Positions 8,772-17,332 are shown, counted from the first letter of the stretch. The stretch is DNA of 64,000 nucleotides from Brooklawnia cerclae (GCF_011758645.1 NZ_JAAMOZ010000001.1:124001-188000), one strand, 5' to 3'. Notes: a model not told the origin generated them from the letters alone. Program-made: numbers and translations.

Positions 8772-8997
8772 CTGGTCGTCGTCGGTCACCGCTGGCTGAG
8801 CCTGTCGAAGCCTGTTGCCGGACGGTAGTTCTACGACCCTTCGACAGGCTCGGGGATCGTTGATGGGTCTAGTGCTGGTCGTCGTCGGTCACCGCTGGCT
8901 GAGCCTGTCGAAGCCTGTTGCCGGACGGTAGTTCTACGACCCTTCGACAGGCTCAGGGATCGTTGATGGGTCTAGTGCTGGTCGTCGTCGGTCACCG
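8772..8997. repeat. Tandem 103-bp repeat containing a REP-like palindrome
   Basis: Two near-identical 103-bp units (8772-8874, 8875-8977; I see one mismatch) are followed by the first 20 bp of a third. Each unit has a 15-bp inverted repeat CTGAGCCTGTCGAAG / CTTCGACAGGCTCAG around about 31 bp (right arm in the first unit has the mismatch). The unit ends with the sequence encoding the last codons and stop of the downstream minus-strand gene, so those codons are present three times. A related element occurs at 11670-11770. Confidence 0.85.
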
Positions 8998-9475
8998 TGG
9001 CACGGGGCGCCAGGAAATCGGGGGAGACGACGGGAAGGCGTTGCTGCGAGACGTCGGTGATACCGGATTCGATGGCGCTCTCGATGGCCGCGAGGCTGGC
9101 CTTCGTCTCGGCGATGGTCGCCTCGGGTGCCTTCACCCGCTTGAACTGCCGCCAGCCGATGAACACCAGGACGGCGATGATGAGCAGCCCGATGACCGAC
9201 ATCGTCAGGAAGCCGAGGGTCAGTGCGGTGAGCGGGTGCCGTTCGAGCACCTCGGCGTAGATCATGGAGAACAGGAATCCACCTGTGAGCATGAAGAAGG
9301 CGATCACGGTCGCACCGATGACGCCTGCCGCGCCGAACAAGCCCGTCCCGATGCTGCCGTGCTTGAGGCTCGGCTTGATCTCGGCCTTGGCCAGTTCGCT
9401 GATCTGGCTGACCATGGTCGGCACCGCGGTCTTCAATGTCCGCAGGTAGTCGGCGGCCGTCGGTCGTTCAGCCAT
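8972..9475 (-). CDS. Phage-holin-like (holin III) membrane protein
   Basis: A 167-residue protein of the actinobacterial putative holin / Phage_holin_3_6 type. The N-terminus is an amphipathic helix (TLKTAVPTMVSQISELAKAE), followed by two transmembrane helices (about residues 45-75 and 85-110) and a charged coiled tail with EATIAETKASLAAIESAIES. These chromosomal proteins are not evidence of a prophage and their role is unknown. The ATG at 9475 has an AGGAGGG site; a longer frame upstream is not supported. The last codons and stop lie in sequence repeated in the adjacent tandem units. Confidence 0.75.
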   Translation of the reverse strand: MAERPTAADYLRTLKTAVPTMVSQISELAKAEIKPSLKHGSIGTGLFGAAGVIGATVIAFFMLTGGFLFSMIYAEVLERHPLTALTLGFLTMSVIGLLIIAVLVFIGWRQFKRVKAPEATIAETKASLAAIESAIESGITDVSQQRLPVVSPDFLAPRATVTDDDQH

Positions 9476-9638
9476 GTCGGTTCCCTCCTGAAGCGAGCCA
9501 GTCGATGCTGGTCGTCGATGAGCCCGTGGACAGCCTAGTGCCACTGCGGCGAATCGCGATGTAGCGGGTGGACGAAAGGCCGTCCGCCGGTTGGTCGGCG
9601 ATTCGCTCCACCCGGTTGGTGCCGGATACGGTGAGGGC

Positions 9639-10604
9639 ATGTCTGCCGGCCGCTCCAGTGACCTCGCTCGCGGGTTGACCCTCGCGTTGGCGTCCGCCGC
9701 TGCCTTCGGCCTGTCCGGCCCGTTGGCCACGGGGCTGTTGCGCTCCGGGTGGTCTCCGTTGGCCGCGGTGTTGGTGCGGGCCTGCCTGGGCGCGGTGGTG
9801 CTGCTCGTCCCCGCGCTGCGTGCCCTGAACGGCCGTTGGGACCTCATCCGCCGCAACTGGGTGATGATCGTCGTGTACGGCGTGCTGGCCGTCGCGGGCG
9901 CCCAGCTGGCCTACTTCGTGGCGGTGTCCTATCTGCCGGTCGCCCAGGCCCTGATGATCGAGTACCAGTCACCTGTGGCGATCATGCTGCTGTTGTGGCT
10001 CGTGAAGGGGCACAGACCCACGCGCCTGTCGGCCGTGGGGGCACTGGGCGCGATGGCAGGCCTGATGCTCGTGCTCAACGCCGCGGACGGACTCAGTGGG
10101 CTGGATCTGCGCGGCGTCGCCTGGGCACTGTTGTCGTTGGTCGGCGCGGTGGTCTATTTCCTCTTGTCGGCGCGTTCTTCGAACGGCCTGCCACCCCTGG
10201 TGCTGGCCGGGAGCGGGCTCGCTGTGGGGAGCGTTTTCATGGCTCTGGTGGCCGTGTCGGGGCTGCTCCCCGTCGCAGCCACCACTGCGCCCGCCGAGTA
10301 CATGGGTGTCGAGGTGCCGTGGTGGGTGCCGATACTGGTGCTCGGCGTCGTGACGGCCGGCCTGCCCTACGTGCTCGGTATCACCGGGGTCCGTCTGCTG
10401 GGGTCACGCCTGGCATCCTTCGTGGGGCTGGCCGAAGTGCTGTTCGCCACCGCGTTCTCGGCGCTGCTGGTGGGCCAGATGCTGACCCCGGCCCAGTTCG
10501 TGGGGGCGGGGCTGGTGGTGGTCGGCACCGTGCTGGTCAAGGCCGGTGAGAGGAGTCCCGCGGACCTGCCCGTCGAGCCGGTGTCGGAGGCCGTGGCGGA
10601 CTAG
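9639..10604 (+). CDS. EamA-family (DMT) transporter
   Basis: A 321-residue polytopic membrane protein with ten predicted hydrophobic helices arranged as two EamA repeats. Typical motifs are AAAFGLSGPLATGLL, AGAQLAYFVAVSYLPVAQAL and, in the second half, AGLPYVLGITGVRLLGSRLA. Members export amino acids or other small metabolites. The start MSAGRSSD at 9639 places the first helix correctly; the longer frame upstream is not conserved-looking. It sits 10 bp ahead of the following oxidoreductase gene. Confidence 0.85.
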   Translation: MSAGRSSDLARGLTLALASAAAFGLSGPLATGLLRSGWSPLAAVLVRACLGAVVLLVPALRALNGRWDLIRRNWVMIVVYGVLAVAGAQLAYFVAVSYLPVAQALMIEYQSPVAIMLLLWLVKGHRPTRLSAVGALGAMAGLMLVLNAADGLSGLDLRGVAWALLSLVGAVVYFLLSARSSNGLPPLVLAGSGLAVGSVFMALVAVSGLLPVAATTAPAEYMGVEVPWWVPILVLGVVTAGLPYVLGITGVRLLGSRLASFVGLAEVLFATAFSALLVGQMLTPAQFVGAGLVVVGTVLVKAGERSPADLPVEPVSEAVAD

Positions 10605-10614
10605 CGTCGTCGTC

Positions 10615-11640
10615 ATGACCGATACCGTTTCCCTGCCTGCGACCATGCGGGTCGTCGGCATGCCGGACTCGTTGCCCATCGAAGATCCGCGCAGTCTTGT
10701 CGACGACGTGCGCCCCGTTCCCCAGCCGGGCCCGCGCGATCTGCTCGTCGAGGTCGCGGCCGTGTCCGTGAATCCGGTCGACATCAAGCGCCGCACTCAG
10801 TGGGGGCCGCAGGACCCGCCCCGGATCCTGGGATGGGACGCGGTGGGCACCGTCCGTGCGCTCGGGGCCGACGTGGCCGGTTTCGGCGTCGGCGATCGTG
10901 TGTTCTATGCCGGTGATCTCACGCGCCCGGGCACGGACGCCGAGTACCACCTGGTGGACGAACGACTCGTGGCCCGTGCGCCGTCGTCGCTGGACGATGC
11001 CAGGGCCGCGGCGGTTCCCCTCACCGCGTTGACCGCTTGGGAGGGATTGTTCGACCGGTTGGGGGTCGCCGAGGGTGCGTCCGGCACACTGCTGGTCGTC
11101 GGCGCGGCCGGTGGGGTCGGCTCGCTCGTGATGCAGTTGGCCCGCCGGCTCACCTCGCTGACCGTCGTCGCGACGGCGTCGCGTCCCGAATCGCGCGAGT
11201 GGTGCCTCGGCATGGGCGCCCACTACGTCGTCGACCATTCGCTCCCGTTGGCCGAGCAGGTGCTGGCCATCGATCCGGGAGGCGCGCAGTACGTGTACTC
11301 GACCCACACGCAGGGACGCGAGGCCGACATCGCCCAGGCCATGGCGCCCCAGTCGCACTTCCTGCTCATCGACGATCCCGAGACGTTCGACGCCCGGGTG
11401 TTCAAGGTGAAGTCGATCGCGATCCACTGGGAGTCGATGTTCACCCGGTCGACCTTCAAGACCCCCGACATGGGCCGTCAGGGCGAGATCCTGGCCCGGG
11501 TGGCCGAGTTGCTGGACGCCGGCGGGCTGCGTACGACGCTCGGCAGACGGCTCGAGGGCCTCGACGCGGCCACCCTGCGCGAGGCGCACCGGCTCATCGA
11601 GACGGGCCGCAGCATCGGGAAGGTCGTGGTCGTCCGGTGA
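10615..11640 (+). CDS. Zinc-type alcohol dehydrogenase-like / quinone oxidoreductase (MDR family)
   Basis: A 341-residue medium-chain dehydrogenase/reductase. It has the GroES-like N-terminal domain (EVAAVSVNPVDIKRR, ILGWDAVGTVRALG) and a Rossmann NADP domain with VVGAAGGVGSLVMQLARRL. The catalytic zinc ligands of true alcohol dehydrogenases are absent, so it belongs with ZADH / zeta-crystallin-like NADPH:quinone reductases. Late motifs KSIAIHWESMFTRS and ETGRSIGKVVVV match that subgroup. It is probably co-transcribed with the EamA exporter. The substrate is unknown. Confidence 0.87.
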   Translation: MTDTVSLPATMRVVGMPDSLPIEDPRSLVDDVRPVPQPGPRDLLVEVAAVSVNPVDIKRRTQWGPQDPPRILGWDAVGTVRALGADVAGFGVGDRVFYAGDLTRPGTDAEYHLVDERLVARAPSSLDDARAAAVPLTALTAWEGLFDRLGVAEGASGTLLVVGAAGGVGSLVMQLARRLTSLTVVATASRPESREWCLGMGAHYVVDHSLPLAEQVLAIDPGGAQYVYSTHTQGREADIAQAMAPQSHFLLIDDPETFDARVFKVKSIAIHWESMFTRSTFKTPDMGRQGEILARVAELLDAGGLRTTLGRRLEGLDAATLREAHRLIETGRSIGKVVVVR

Positions 11641-11669
11641 CGGACGCCCGCCGGGTTCCTCGGGGCTAG

Positions 11670-11770
11670 GGGATCGTTGATCAATGCGGGCAACGTTGGC
11701 TGAATCTGTCGAAGCCTGTTGCCGGACGGCAGTTCTACGACCCTTCGACAGGCTCAGGGATCGTTGATCA
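11670..11770. repeat. Second copy of the REP-like palindromic element
   Basis: This segment repeats the core of the 8.8-8.98 kb units. The left arm GGCTGAATCTGTCGAAG (11698-11714) and right arm CTTCGACAGGCTCAG (11743-11757) surround an almost identical spacer. It is bounded by direct repeats of GGGATCGTTGATCA at 11670-11683 and 11757-11770. It lies between convergent genes, a usual site for REP-like elements. Confidence 0.75.
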
Positions 11771-11778
11771 GCGCATCC

Positions 11779-12555
11779 CTAGATCGGGATCGTCAGGGCT
11801 CCGTCGGTGAGGGTGATCGGCTGCGTGAGTTCCGCGTGGTCGACGTGCGCGCGCCAACAGCGCAGCTGATAGGGCAGGCTCAAGTCGCCGTTGCCGCAGG
11901 CGTTGTCGAAGATGGCACCGGCCTCCGTCAGGAGTCTTCTCCGGGCGGACTCGCCCAGCACCGCCACCGCATGCTGGGCCGCCACCAGGGCGATCATGTC
12001 GTCCCGCGACATCGGCATCCACAGGCGGAAGTCGCGGCGGTCCTGGCACGGGAAGTACTTGCTGGCGAGGAGCTCCTCGTGCTCGGCCGACTCCTGGCCT
12101 GCCATGGCCGAGGCATCGACGCTGCGCATGAGCGCGATGAGGCGGCGTACCCAGGGCACGGTGTCGTCCCGGACGATCTGCCAGCCGGCCGCCCAACCGG
12201 TCGGTGTGAGGGCCCTGCTGATCTCGGTGTGCATCTCGTGGAGGTCGAGGGGACGATCACCGGGGCGGGCGCGCAGGGCGGAGCCGAGCAGGACCACGTG
12301 AGCCGAGCAGGGTTGCACAGGAAGCTCGTCAGCACGTCCGGCAAGGCTGAACAGTGCTGAGCCGGGCGGCATGCGCTGGACGAGGAGGGCCGCTCGTGCC
12401 GGATCGGCGTCCACCGCGATCACTTCGTGGGACGTCGTGAGCAGACGCCGGACGATCGAGCGTGGCGGGTTGAGCGCGAGCACCCGGCACGGCCGGTCGC
12501 CGAGCAGCCACGCCAGGGCGGCGGGCGGCAGGTCGAGACGCTGCTGGGCGGGCAT
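11779..12555 (-). CDS. SAM-dependent methyltransferase-like protein
   Basis: A 258-residue protein with a class I methyltransferase-like Rossmann beginning: RVLALNPPRS, then VIAVDADPARAALL with an acidic residue after strand 2, and a strand-4 region AHVVLLGSALRA. The rest, including DIVRDDTVPWVRRL-like helices and the C-terminal IFDNACGNGDLSLPYQLRCW, is not recognised. Motif I lacks the usual GxGxG, so activity is uncertain. It is convergent with the oxidoreductase and divergent from the Tad operon. Confidence 0.55.
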   Translation of the reverse strand: MPAQQRLDLPPAALAWLLGDRPCRVLALNPPRSIVRRLLTTSHEVIAVDADPARAALLVQRMPPGSALFSLAGRADELPVQPCSAHVVLLGSALRARPGDRPLDLHEMHTEISRALTPTGWAAGWQIVRDDTVPWVRRLIALMRSVDASAMAGQESAEHEELLASKYFPCQDRRDFRLWMPMSRDDMIALVAAQHAVAVLGESARRRLLTEAGAIFDNACGNGDLSLPYQLRCWRAHVDHAELTQPITLTDGALTIPI

Positions 12556-12613
12556 GGGTCAACTGTAGGTGGGCGGCGGTGCCGGGCGTCCGCGACGCCA
12601 CGGATGTCGCGAG

Positions 12614-12622
12614 TTATCCACA
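12614..12622 (+). promoter_or_regulatory. DnaA-box-like TTATCCACA upstream of the Tad operon
   Basis: A perfect TTATCCACA lies 50 bp before the first Tad gene, in the interval between divergent genes. A TTGTCCACA occurs in a similar setting before the pilin gene at 16472. Binding by DnaA or another factor cannot be shown from sequence alone. Confidence 0.45.
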
Positions 12623-12672
12623 GGTGGACGCGATTTTGGGCAGCAGGCGTCCCACTCACCCATGGTTCGGGT

Positions 12673-13713
12673 ATGCCCACACCGTTGCTCATATCGCGCG
12701 ACCCTTCCCTGGCCGATGCCGTCCTCGCCTCAGCTGCGGCCGTGCGGGTCGAGCCCGTGATCGCTCGCGACACGGAGGCCATCCGCCGCGCCTGGCCGGG
12801 GGCCGACCTCGTGCTGGTCGGGGTCGATCTGGCGGCGACCGTCGTCGGGCTCGGGCTTCCGCCGCGGCGCGGGGTGCACGTCTGTGGGCCGGACGCCGAT
12901 TCCCTGCTCGCCTGGTCGGTGCCGCTCGAGGCCCCTGCGATGGTGCTGCCCGAACAGAGCGGCTTCCTCAGTTCGCTGCTGGTGGGACGCGATGAACTGC
13001 GGTCGAACGGGGCAGCCGTCCTGCGGCTCGTGGGGGGTTCGGGAGGGTTGGGGACCACGACGCTGGCCGCGGGCCTCGCACAGCGGGCACAGCGGCGGGG
13101 CTTGGACGCCGCCCTGGTCGAGCTGGACCCCCTGGGTGGGGGGATCGACCTGCTCTTCGGCGCCGAGCAGGCCCCGGGGTGGCGGTGGCCCGACCTCTCC
13201 TCGGCTGCCGGACACGTCGGTGATCTCAAGGGGCAACTGCCCAACGTCAGCGGGGTGGACATCGTCTCGATGGGCCGCCCCGCCCTGCCCGACGATTCGG
13301 GCGGCTCCGGTGAGCCGGGACTGCCCCGTCCCGAGGCCGTCCACGCGGTCTTGGCGGGCCTCGTCCGCGGGCGCGAGTTGGTCGTCCTCGACGCGGGAAC
13401 CCACCCCGACCCGTCGTTCGCCGCTCAGGCCCAGACGCTTCTCGTGGTCGGCGCCGAGGTCAAGGCCGTCGTGGCCGCACGGGCAAGGGCGATCGCCCTC
13501 CGGTTGTCGGGGGCACAGCTCGTCGTCCGCACGGGGCCTGGCCGCCGCCTGGACCCCGCGTTGGTGGCCGACACCCTGGGCATGCCGTTGTGTGGCACGG
13601 TCGGCCATGCGGGCTGGCTCCCGCAGGCCCTGGAGTCCGGGGAGCCGCCGGGACTGGGGCGGCGAAGGTTCAGTCGCGAATGCGATCGCATCCTGGCGGA
13701 GGCACTGGCATGA
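12673..13713 (+). CDS. ssd: Septum-site-determining Ssd / CpaE-like ATPase of the Tad locus
   Basis: A 346-residue MinD/CpaE-superfamily protein. The N-terminal receiver-like part (about residues 1-90) is followed by a P-loop-type domain with a deviant loop LVGGSGGLGTTTLAAGLAQR and ALVELDPLGGGIDLL in place of the usual ParA Walker pattern. Proteins like this head the actinobacterial Flp/Tad operons and are annotated Ssd in mycobacteria. It probably helps localise the pilus assembly machine. It overlaps tadA by 4 nt. An in-frame upstream start would add about 80 residues and is not favoured. Confidence 0.8.
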   Translation: MPTPLLISRDPSLADAVLASAAAVRVEPVIARDTEAIRRAWPGADLVLVGVDLAATVVGLGLPPRRGVHVCGPDADSLLAWSVPLEAPAMVLPEQSGFLSSLLVGRDELRSNGAAVLRLVGGSGGLGTTTLAAGLAQRAQRRGLDAALVELDPLGGGIDLLFGAEQAPGWRWPDLSSAAGHVGDLKGQLPNVSGVDIVSMGRPALPDDSGGSGEPGLPRPEAVHAVLAGLVRGRELVVLDAGTHPDPSFAAQAQTLLVVGAEVKAVVAARARAIALRLSGAQLVVRTGPGRRLDPALVADTLGMPLCGTVGHAGWLPQALESGEPPGLGRRRFSRECDRILAEALA

Positions 13714-14879
13714 CCGAGGACGAGTTGGAGCGCGTCCGGATGGAACTCGCCGGTCTCGGACGAGCATGGGTGCCCTCCGACGTCGCCGAGGCGTTGCGGG
13801 CCGTGGGACTGGTGGTCAGCGACGCCATGGTGTTGTCGACGATCGAGGGGCTGAGGCGTGGCAGCGTGGGGGCCGGGCGACTCGAGCCGCTGCTGCGCAT
13901 GCCAGGTGTCACGGATGTGCTCGTGAACGGCCCTGGTCAGGTGGTGATCGACCGCGGGCGGGGGCTCGAGATCACCGATGTCTCGTTCGGTTCGGACGAC
14001 GAGGTCCGGCGGCTCGCGTCCCGGCTCGCGGCGTCGGTGGGGCGGCGTCTGGACGATGCCTGTCCTTTCGTGGACGCGAGGTTGGCCGACGGCACCCGTG
14101 TGCACGCGATCCTCGGGACGCTGGCCGATCCAGGCACTTGCCTGTCGTTGCGCGTGCCCGCGAGAAGGTCGTTCAGCCTGGACGACTGGGTGTCCAACGG
14201 ATCGATCCCCGTGGGCATGGCCGACGTGCTGCGTGCACTGGTCGACTCGCGAGCCGCGTTCCTGGTGAGTGGCGGGACGGGGTCGGGTAAGACGACACTG
14301 CTCGCCGGTCTGCTGGGGTTGGTTCCCCACGACCAGCGCCTGCTGATCGTGGAGGACTCACGCGAACTTGCGCCCGATCATCCCCATTGCGTCAGGTTGG
14401 AGGGCCGTGCCGCCAACTCCGAGGGGGCGGGGGCGATCACCATGACCGATCTCGTGCGTCAGGCCCTGCGCATGCGACCTGACCGGCTGGTCCTGGGCGA
14501 GGTGCGCGGGGCCGAACTGTGTGATCTGCTTCGAGCGCTCAACACGGGTCACGAGGGCGGCTGCGGCACGGTGCACGCCAACTCCGTGACCGATGTGCCC
14601 GCCCGGCTGGAGGCGCTCGCGGCGCTCGGCGGCATGGACCGGCATGCCTGTCACGCGCAGGTGGCGTCCGCCCTGCGAGTGGTGGTGCAGGTGAGCCGCC
14701 TGGCCGATGGCCGGCGCACCGTGTCGCAGGTCGGTGTCGTACATCGGGAGGATGCGGGAGAGGTGCGGATCTCGCTCGGCCTGACCTGCCCGGATGGCCG
14801 CAGGCTGCTGGCGGGGGAGGCTTGGGAACAGCTGGCGGCCGTCGTCGGCGTTCCCCCGGCGTCGGTGGGTGGGGCATGA
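13710..14879 (+). CDS. tadA: TadA/CpaF-type secretion ATPase
   Basis: A 389-residue hexameric secretion ATPase that powers Tad pilus assembly at the inner face of the membrane. It has the Walker A motif GGTGSGKTT at residues 188-196, the Asp box and Walker B region ALRMRPDRLVLGEVRG, and the His box TGHEGGCGTVHAN. The N-terminal domain contains LLRMPGVTDVLVNGPGQVVI, typical of TadA. The ATG at 13710 overlaps the ssd stop by 4 nt. Confidence 0.93.
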   Translation: MTEDELERVRMELAGLGRAWVPSDVAEALRAVGLVVSDAMVLSTIEGLRRGSVGAGRLEPLLRMPGVTDVLVNGPGQVVIDRGRGLEITDVSFGSDDEVRRLASRLAASVGRRLDDACPFVDARLADGTRVHAILGTLADPGTCLSLRVPARRSFSLDDWVSNGSIPVGMADVLRALVDSRAAFLVSGGTGSGKTTLLAGLLGLVPHDQRLLIVEDSRELAPDHPHCVRLEGRAANSEGAGAITMTDLVRQALRMRPDRLVLGEVRGAELCDLLRALNTGHEGGCGTVHANSVTDVPARLEALAALGGMDRHACHAQVASALRVVVQVSRLADGRRTVSQVGVVHREDAGEVRISLGLTCPDGRRLLAGEAWEQLAAVVGVPPASVGGA

Positions 14880-15691
14880 TCGCGGTGGCCTGCCTGGCAT
14901 TGCTCTGGGCGCTGGTGGCGTTCGTCCCGCCCGATCCCTCGCCCGGGTTCACCGCCCGATGCGGGGGCCGGGAATCGCCGGGCGGCACGCGCCTGCCCAG
15001 CTGGTCAGGGCGTCTCGTCCTGGTGGCAGGGGTACTACTGGCAGTCGGCCTGGCTGCACCGGGGGCGATCGTATGGGCGGTGCCCGCGATCGCGCTGGTC
15101 GGGACCGTGGGGTGGATCGCCGGGAACGGGCATCGGGAGCGCGCACGCGAAATCGCGCAGGACGAGGTGATGCGCGCGTGCCAGGCCCTCGCCGGTCAGT
15201 TGCGCGTGGGCGATGTGCCAGCACGGGCCCTTGCCGTCGTCGCCGCGGACTGCGAGGTGCTTCGGCCGGTCGCCGCCGCACAGGCGATCGGTGGGGACGT
15301 GGCAGCGTCTCTGCGGGCGCAGGCTCGGCGCCCGGGTTGTGGTGGTCTCGCGGCCCTGGCGCGCTCGTGGCGTCTGTGCGAGTTGACCGGCGCCCGGGTG
15401 GCCGAGGCGGCGACCAGGGTCGCGAATTCGCTGCGCGCCGACATGGATGCCGAGCGCCGGGTGGCAGGCGAGCTGGCCTCGGCTCGTGCGACCGGACGGT
15501 TGCTCGCGTTTCTACCCGCACTCGGGCTGGGGCTCGGCTTCGCAGGCGGGGGAGACCCGGTCGCCTTCCTCGTGGGGACGATGCCCGGGCGCGTGTGCCT
15601 GGCCGCCGCGGTGTGCTTGTGCTGCACGGGGTTGATATGGACGACGGTCCTCGCGCGTGTGCCTCCCTTGGACGAGGGAGCGTGTTCATGA
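14876..15691 (+). CDS. tadB: TadB-like inner-membrane platform protein
   Basis: A 271-residue type II secretion F-domain protein. It has an N-terminal helix, a second helix pair near residues 48-80, and a cytoplasmic F domain with ACQALAGQLRVGDVPARALAVV. A C-terminal pair of helices follows, beginning LLAFLPALGLGLGFAGGGDP. It forms the platform with TadC that couples TadA motion to pilin polymerisation. The ATG at 14876 overlaps the tadA stop by 4 nt. Confidence 0.85.
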   Translation: MIAVACLALLWALVAFVPPDPSPGFTARCGGRESPGGTRLPSWSGRLVLVAGVLLAVGLAAPGAIVWAVPAIALVGTVGWIAGNGHRERAREIAQDEVMRACQALAGQLRVGDVPARALAVVAADCEVLRPVAAAQAIGGDVAASLRAQARRPGCGGLAALARSWRLCELTGARVAEAATRVANSLRADMDAERRVAGELASARATGRLLAFLPALGLGLGFAGGGDPVAFLVGTMPGRVCLAAAVCLCCTGLIWTTVLARVPPLDEGACS

Positions 15692-16470
15692 CTGCCGAGA
15701 CGTGGATCGCGGTCGTCACATGTGCACTGGCTGGTGCCCTGCTCATCGACGGTCCGCGGACGGGGGCGCTGCGTGACCGGGCCTCGCCTGTACGGGTCTG
15801 TCCGAAGGATGCCTGGTGGCATCGCCTCTGGCCCTCGTCCGCGGACCAGCGCTCGCGCACACGGATGCCGTCAGGCGGTCACATGCGGCTCGGTGCTGCC
15901 GCCGGTGTCGTCGCCTGGCTGACGGCGGGTGGCGGCTGGGGTGGCTGGGTGGCCGCAGCCGTCGTGGGGCTGGGGACGGTGGCGGTGTGTGCACGGCTGG
16001 AAAGCGGGCCCGAGCGACGTCGGCGAGCCCTGCTCGTCGCCCAGCTGCCGGGATGTCTCGACCTGCTGGCTGCGGCGCTGGACGCCGGTGTGCCCTTGCG
16101 GGCCGCCGTGCGGCACGTGGCCGCGTTGGCCCCCGAGCCCAGCGGCGACCTACTGCGCGGGGTGCTCGGTCACCTGGATATCGGACGATCAGACGCCCAG
16201 TCCTGGCAGACCCTCGGGGACGACCCAGTGTGGGGAGCGGTGGCTCGCGACCTGGCGCGCTGCGCGGACTCGGGGGCGGCGGTCTCCGAGGTTCTCGGGG
16301 TACACGCGGCAGAGGCGAGAGCCGGACGAAATGCCCAACGCGAGGCCCGGACGAGGGCCGTGGGCGTTCGTTCCGTGCTGCCTCTGGTGATGTGCTTCCT
16401 TCCCGCATTCGTCTTGGTGGGGGTCGTCCCGATCATCGCTGCCACGCTCGATTCGTTTCTGCACCCGTGA
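15688..16470 (+). CDS. tadC: TadC-like inner-membrane platform protein
   Basis: A 260-residue second F-domain protein. After an N-terminal helix, a basic linker and a helix pair, the F domain reads LLVAQLPGCLDLLAAALDAG followed by VPLRAAVRHVAAL. The C-terminal membrane helix is VLPLVMCFLPAFVLVGVVPI. It overlaps tadB by 4 nt and completes the platform. The final helix and short tail are typical of actinobacterial TadC proteins. Confidence 0.83.
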   Translation: MTAETWIAVVTCALAGALLIDGPRTGALRDRASPVRVCPKDAWWHRLWPSSADQRSRTRMPSGGHMRLGAAAGVVAWLTAGGGWGGWVAAAVVGLGTVAVCARLESGPERRRRALLVAQLPGCLDLLAAALDAGVPLRAAVRHVAALAPEPSGDLLRGVLGHLDIGRSDAQSWQTLGDDPVWGAVARDLARCADSGAAVSEVLGVHAAEARAGRNAQREARTRAVGVRSVLPLVMCFLPAFVLVGVVPIIAATLDSFLHP

Positions 16471-16471
16471 G

Positions 16472-16480
16472 TTGTCCACA
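16472..16480 (+). promoter_or_regulatory. DnaA-box-like TTGTCCACA upstream of the pilin gene
   Basis: TTGTCCACA, the form of DnaA box common in high-GC actinobacteria, begins 2 bp after the tadC stop and precedes the pilin gene. Its flanks resemble those of the box at 12614 (GTTRTCCACAGG in both). Confidence 0.4.
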
Positions 16481-16570
16481 GGGTGTTGTCCGGATGATCC
16501 GTCTCTGCCCGGCACACCCATAGTCACCATGCACCCGAGATCCGGGGCATCGAACCGAAGGGAATCCGTC

Positions 16571-16828
16571 ATGATCGTCAACCGACTCCATCCGACCCAG
16601 GTGGTCGTCCCCGTAGCCGGCCCCAAAGCACCTGTGCGACGTGTGGCGAGGTCCGTCACGCGTGCGTGGCAGCGCGGGATGGCCACAGCCGAGTACGCGG
16701 TGGGCATTCTCGCTGCTGTTGCTCTGGCGCTTGTGTTGTTGAAGATCTTCACGAACAACGATTTCTTCAGCACGTTGCTGAAGTTCGTGGTGGGTCTGAT
16801 CGGTAAGGCGTCGGGGATGTTGCCCTGA
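16571..16828 (+). CDS. Type IVb (Flp-like) pilin, DUF4244 family
   Basis: An 85-residue pilin-like protein. A basic 36-residue leader ends in RAWQRG, followed by MATAEYAVGILAAVALALVL. This is the type IVb prepilin pattern: cleavage after Gly36, Glu at mature position +5, then a hydrophobic helix. The short C-terminal part fits the DUF4244 family found in actinobacterial Tad loci. It is the likely major pilin, and no prepilin peptidase gene is in the window. The ATG at 16571 follows GAAGGGA; an in-frame ATG at 16529 is a less likely start. Confidence 0.82.
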   Translation: MIVNRLHPTQVVVPVAGPKAPVRRVARSVTRAWQRGMATAEYAVGILAAVALALVLLKIFTNNDFFSTLLKFVVGLIGKASGMLP

Positions 16829-16909
16829 CCGGATGTGGGTGTGCCGGGCCGGGGCGGTGGTTGGTGGATCGTCGTCCCGGCCGCGGTGCTTCGGGCTGAG
16901 AGGGAAGAG

Positions 16910-17332
16910 ATGGGTGACGGGGTCGGGTTGGTGCCGGGGTGCGTGGTGTCTGGTGGGCGGGTGTCTGGTGGGCGGGCGTCTGGTCTGGTGCGTGGGTCTG
17001 TGGGCCGCGTGGGGCGTGGCATGGTGACGTTCGAGCTTGCCGTGGGTGTGTTGTCGGCGACGTTCCTGACTGGGGTGCTCGCGTGGACGATCGGTTTGGT
17101 GGTGTTGCAGGGGCGGTGTTCCGACACTGCGGCGCAGGTGGCTCGGCAGCTTGCCAGGGACGATCAGGTTGCTGCGCAGGAGGCGTTCGGCCGGGGGCCT
17201 CGCGGGGCGGAGTTGGCCGTCGACGAGGGCGCGGACGTCGTGTCGGTGGTGGTCACGGTGGATGCACGGTTCGGGGCTATGGGGCAGGTCGAGGTGCGGG
17301 GGAGTGCGCAGATGCCGCGTGAGGGTCGGTGA
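16910..17332 (+). CDS. TadE-like pseudopilin
   Basis: A 140-residue TadE-type minor pilin. The N-terminal leader contains a repeated VSGGR motif encoded by a 15-bp tandem repeat. A prepilin-like site follows: Gly37, then MVTFELAVGVLSATFLTGVL with Glu at +5. The soluble part contains GRCSDTAAQVARQLARDD. The ATG at 16910 has an AGGGAAGAG site. It overlaps the next gene by 4 nt. Confidence 0.72.
   Translation: MGDGVGLVPGCVVSGGRVSGGRASGLVRGSVGRVGRGMVTFELAVGVLSATFLTGVLAWTIGLVVLQGRCSDTAAQVARQLARDDQVAAQEAFGRGPRGAELAVDEGADVVSVVVTVDARFGAMGQVEVRGSAQMPREGR

Noticed and set aside
8972-9475. Holin-like gene as evidence of a prophage
   Set aside because: Chromosomal holin-III-like proteins are widespread in actinobacteria, and no other phage genes are nearby.
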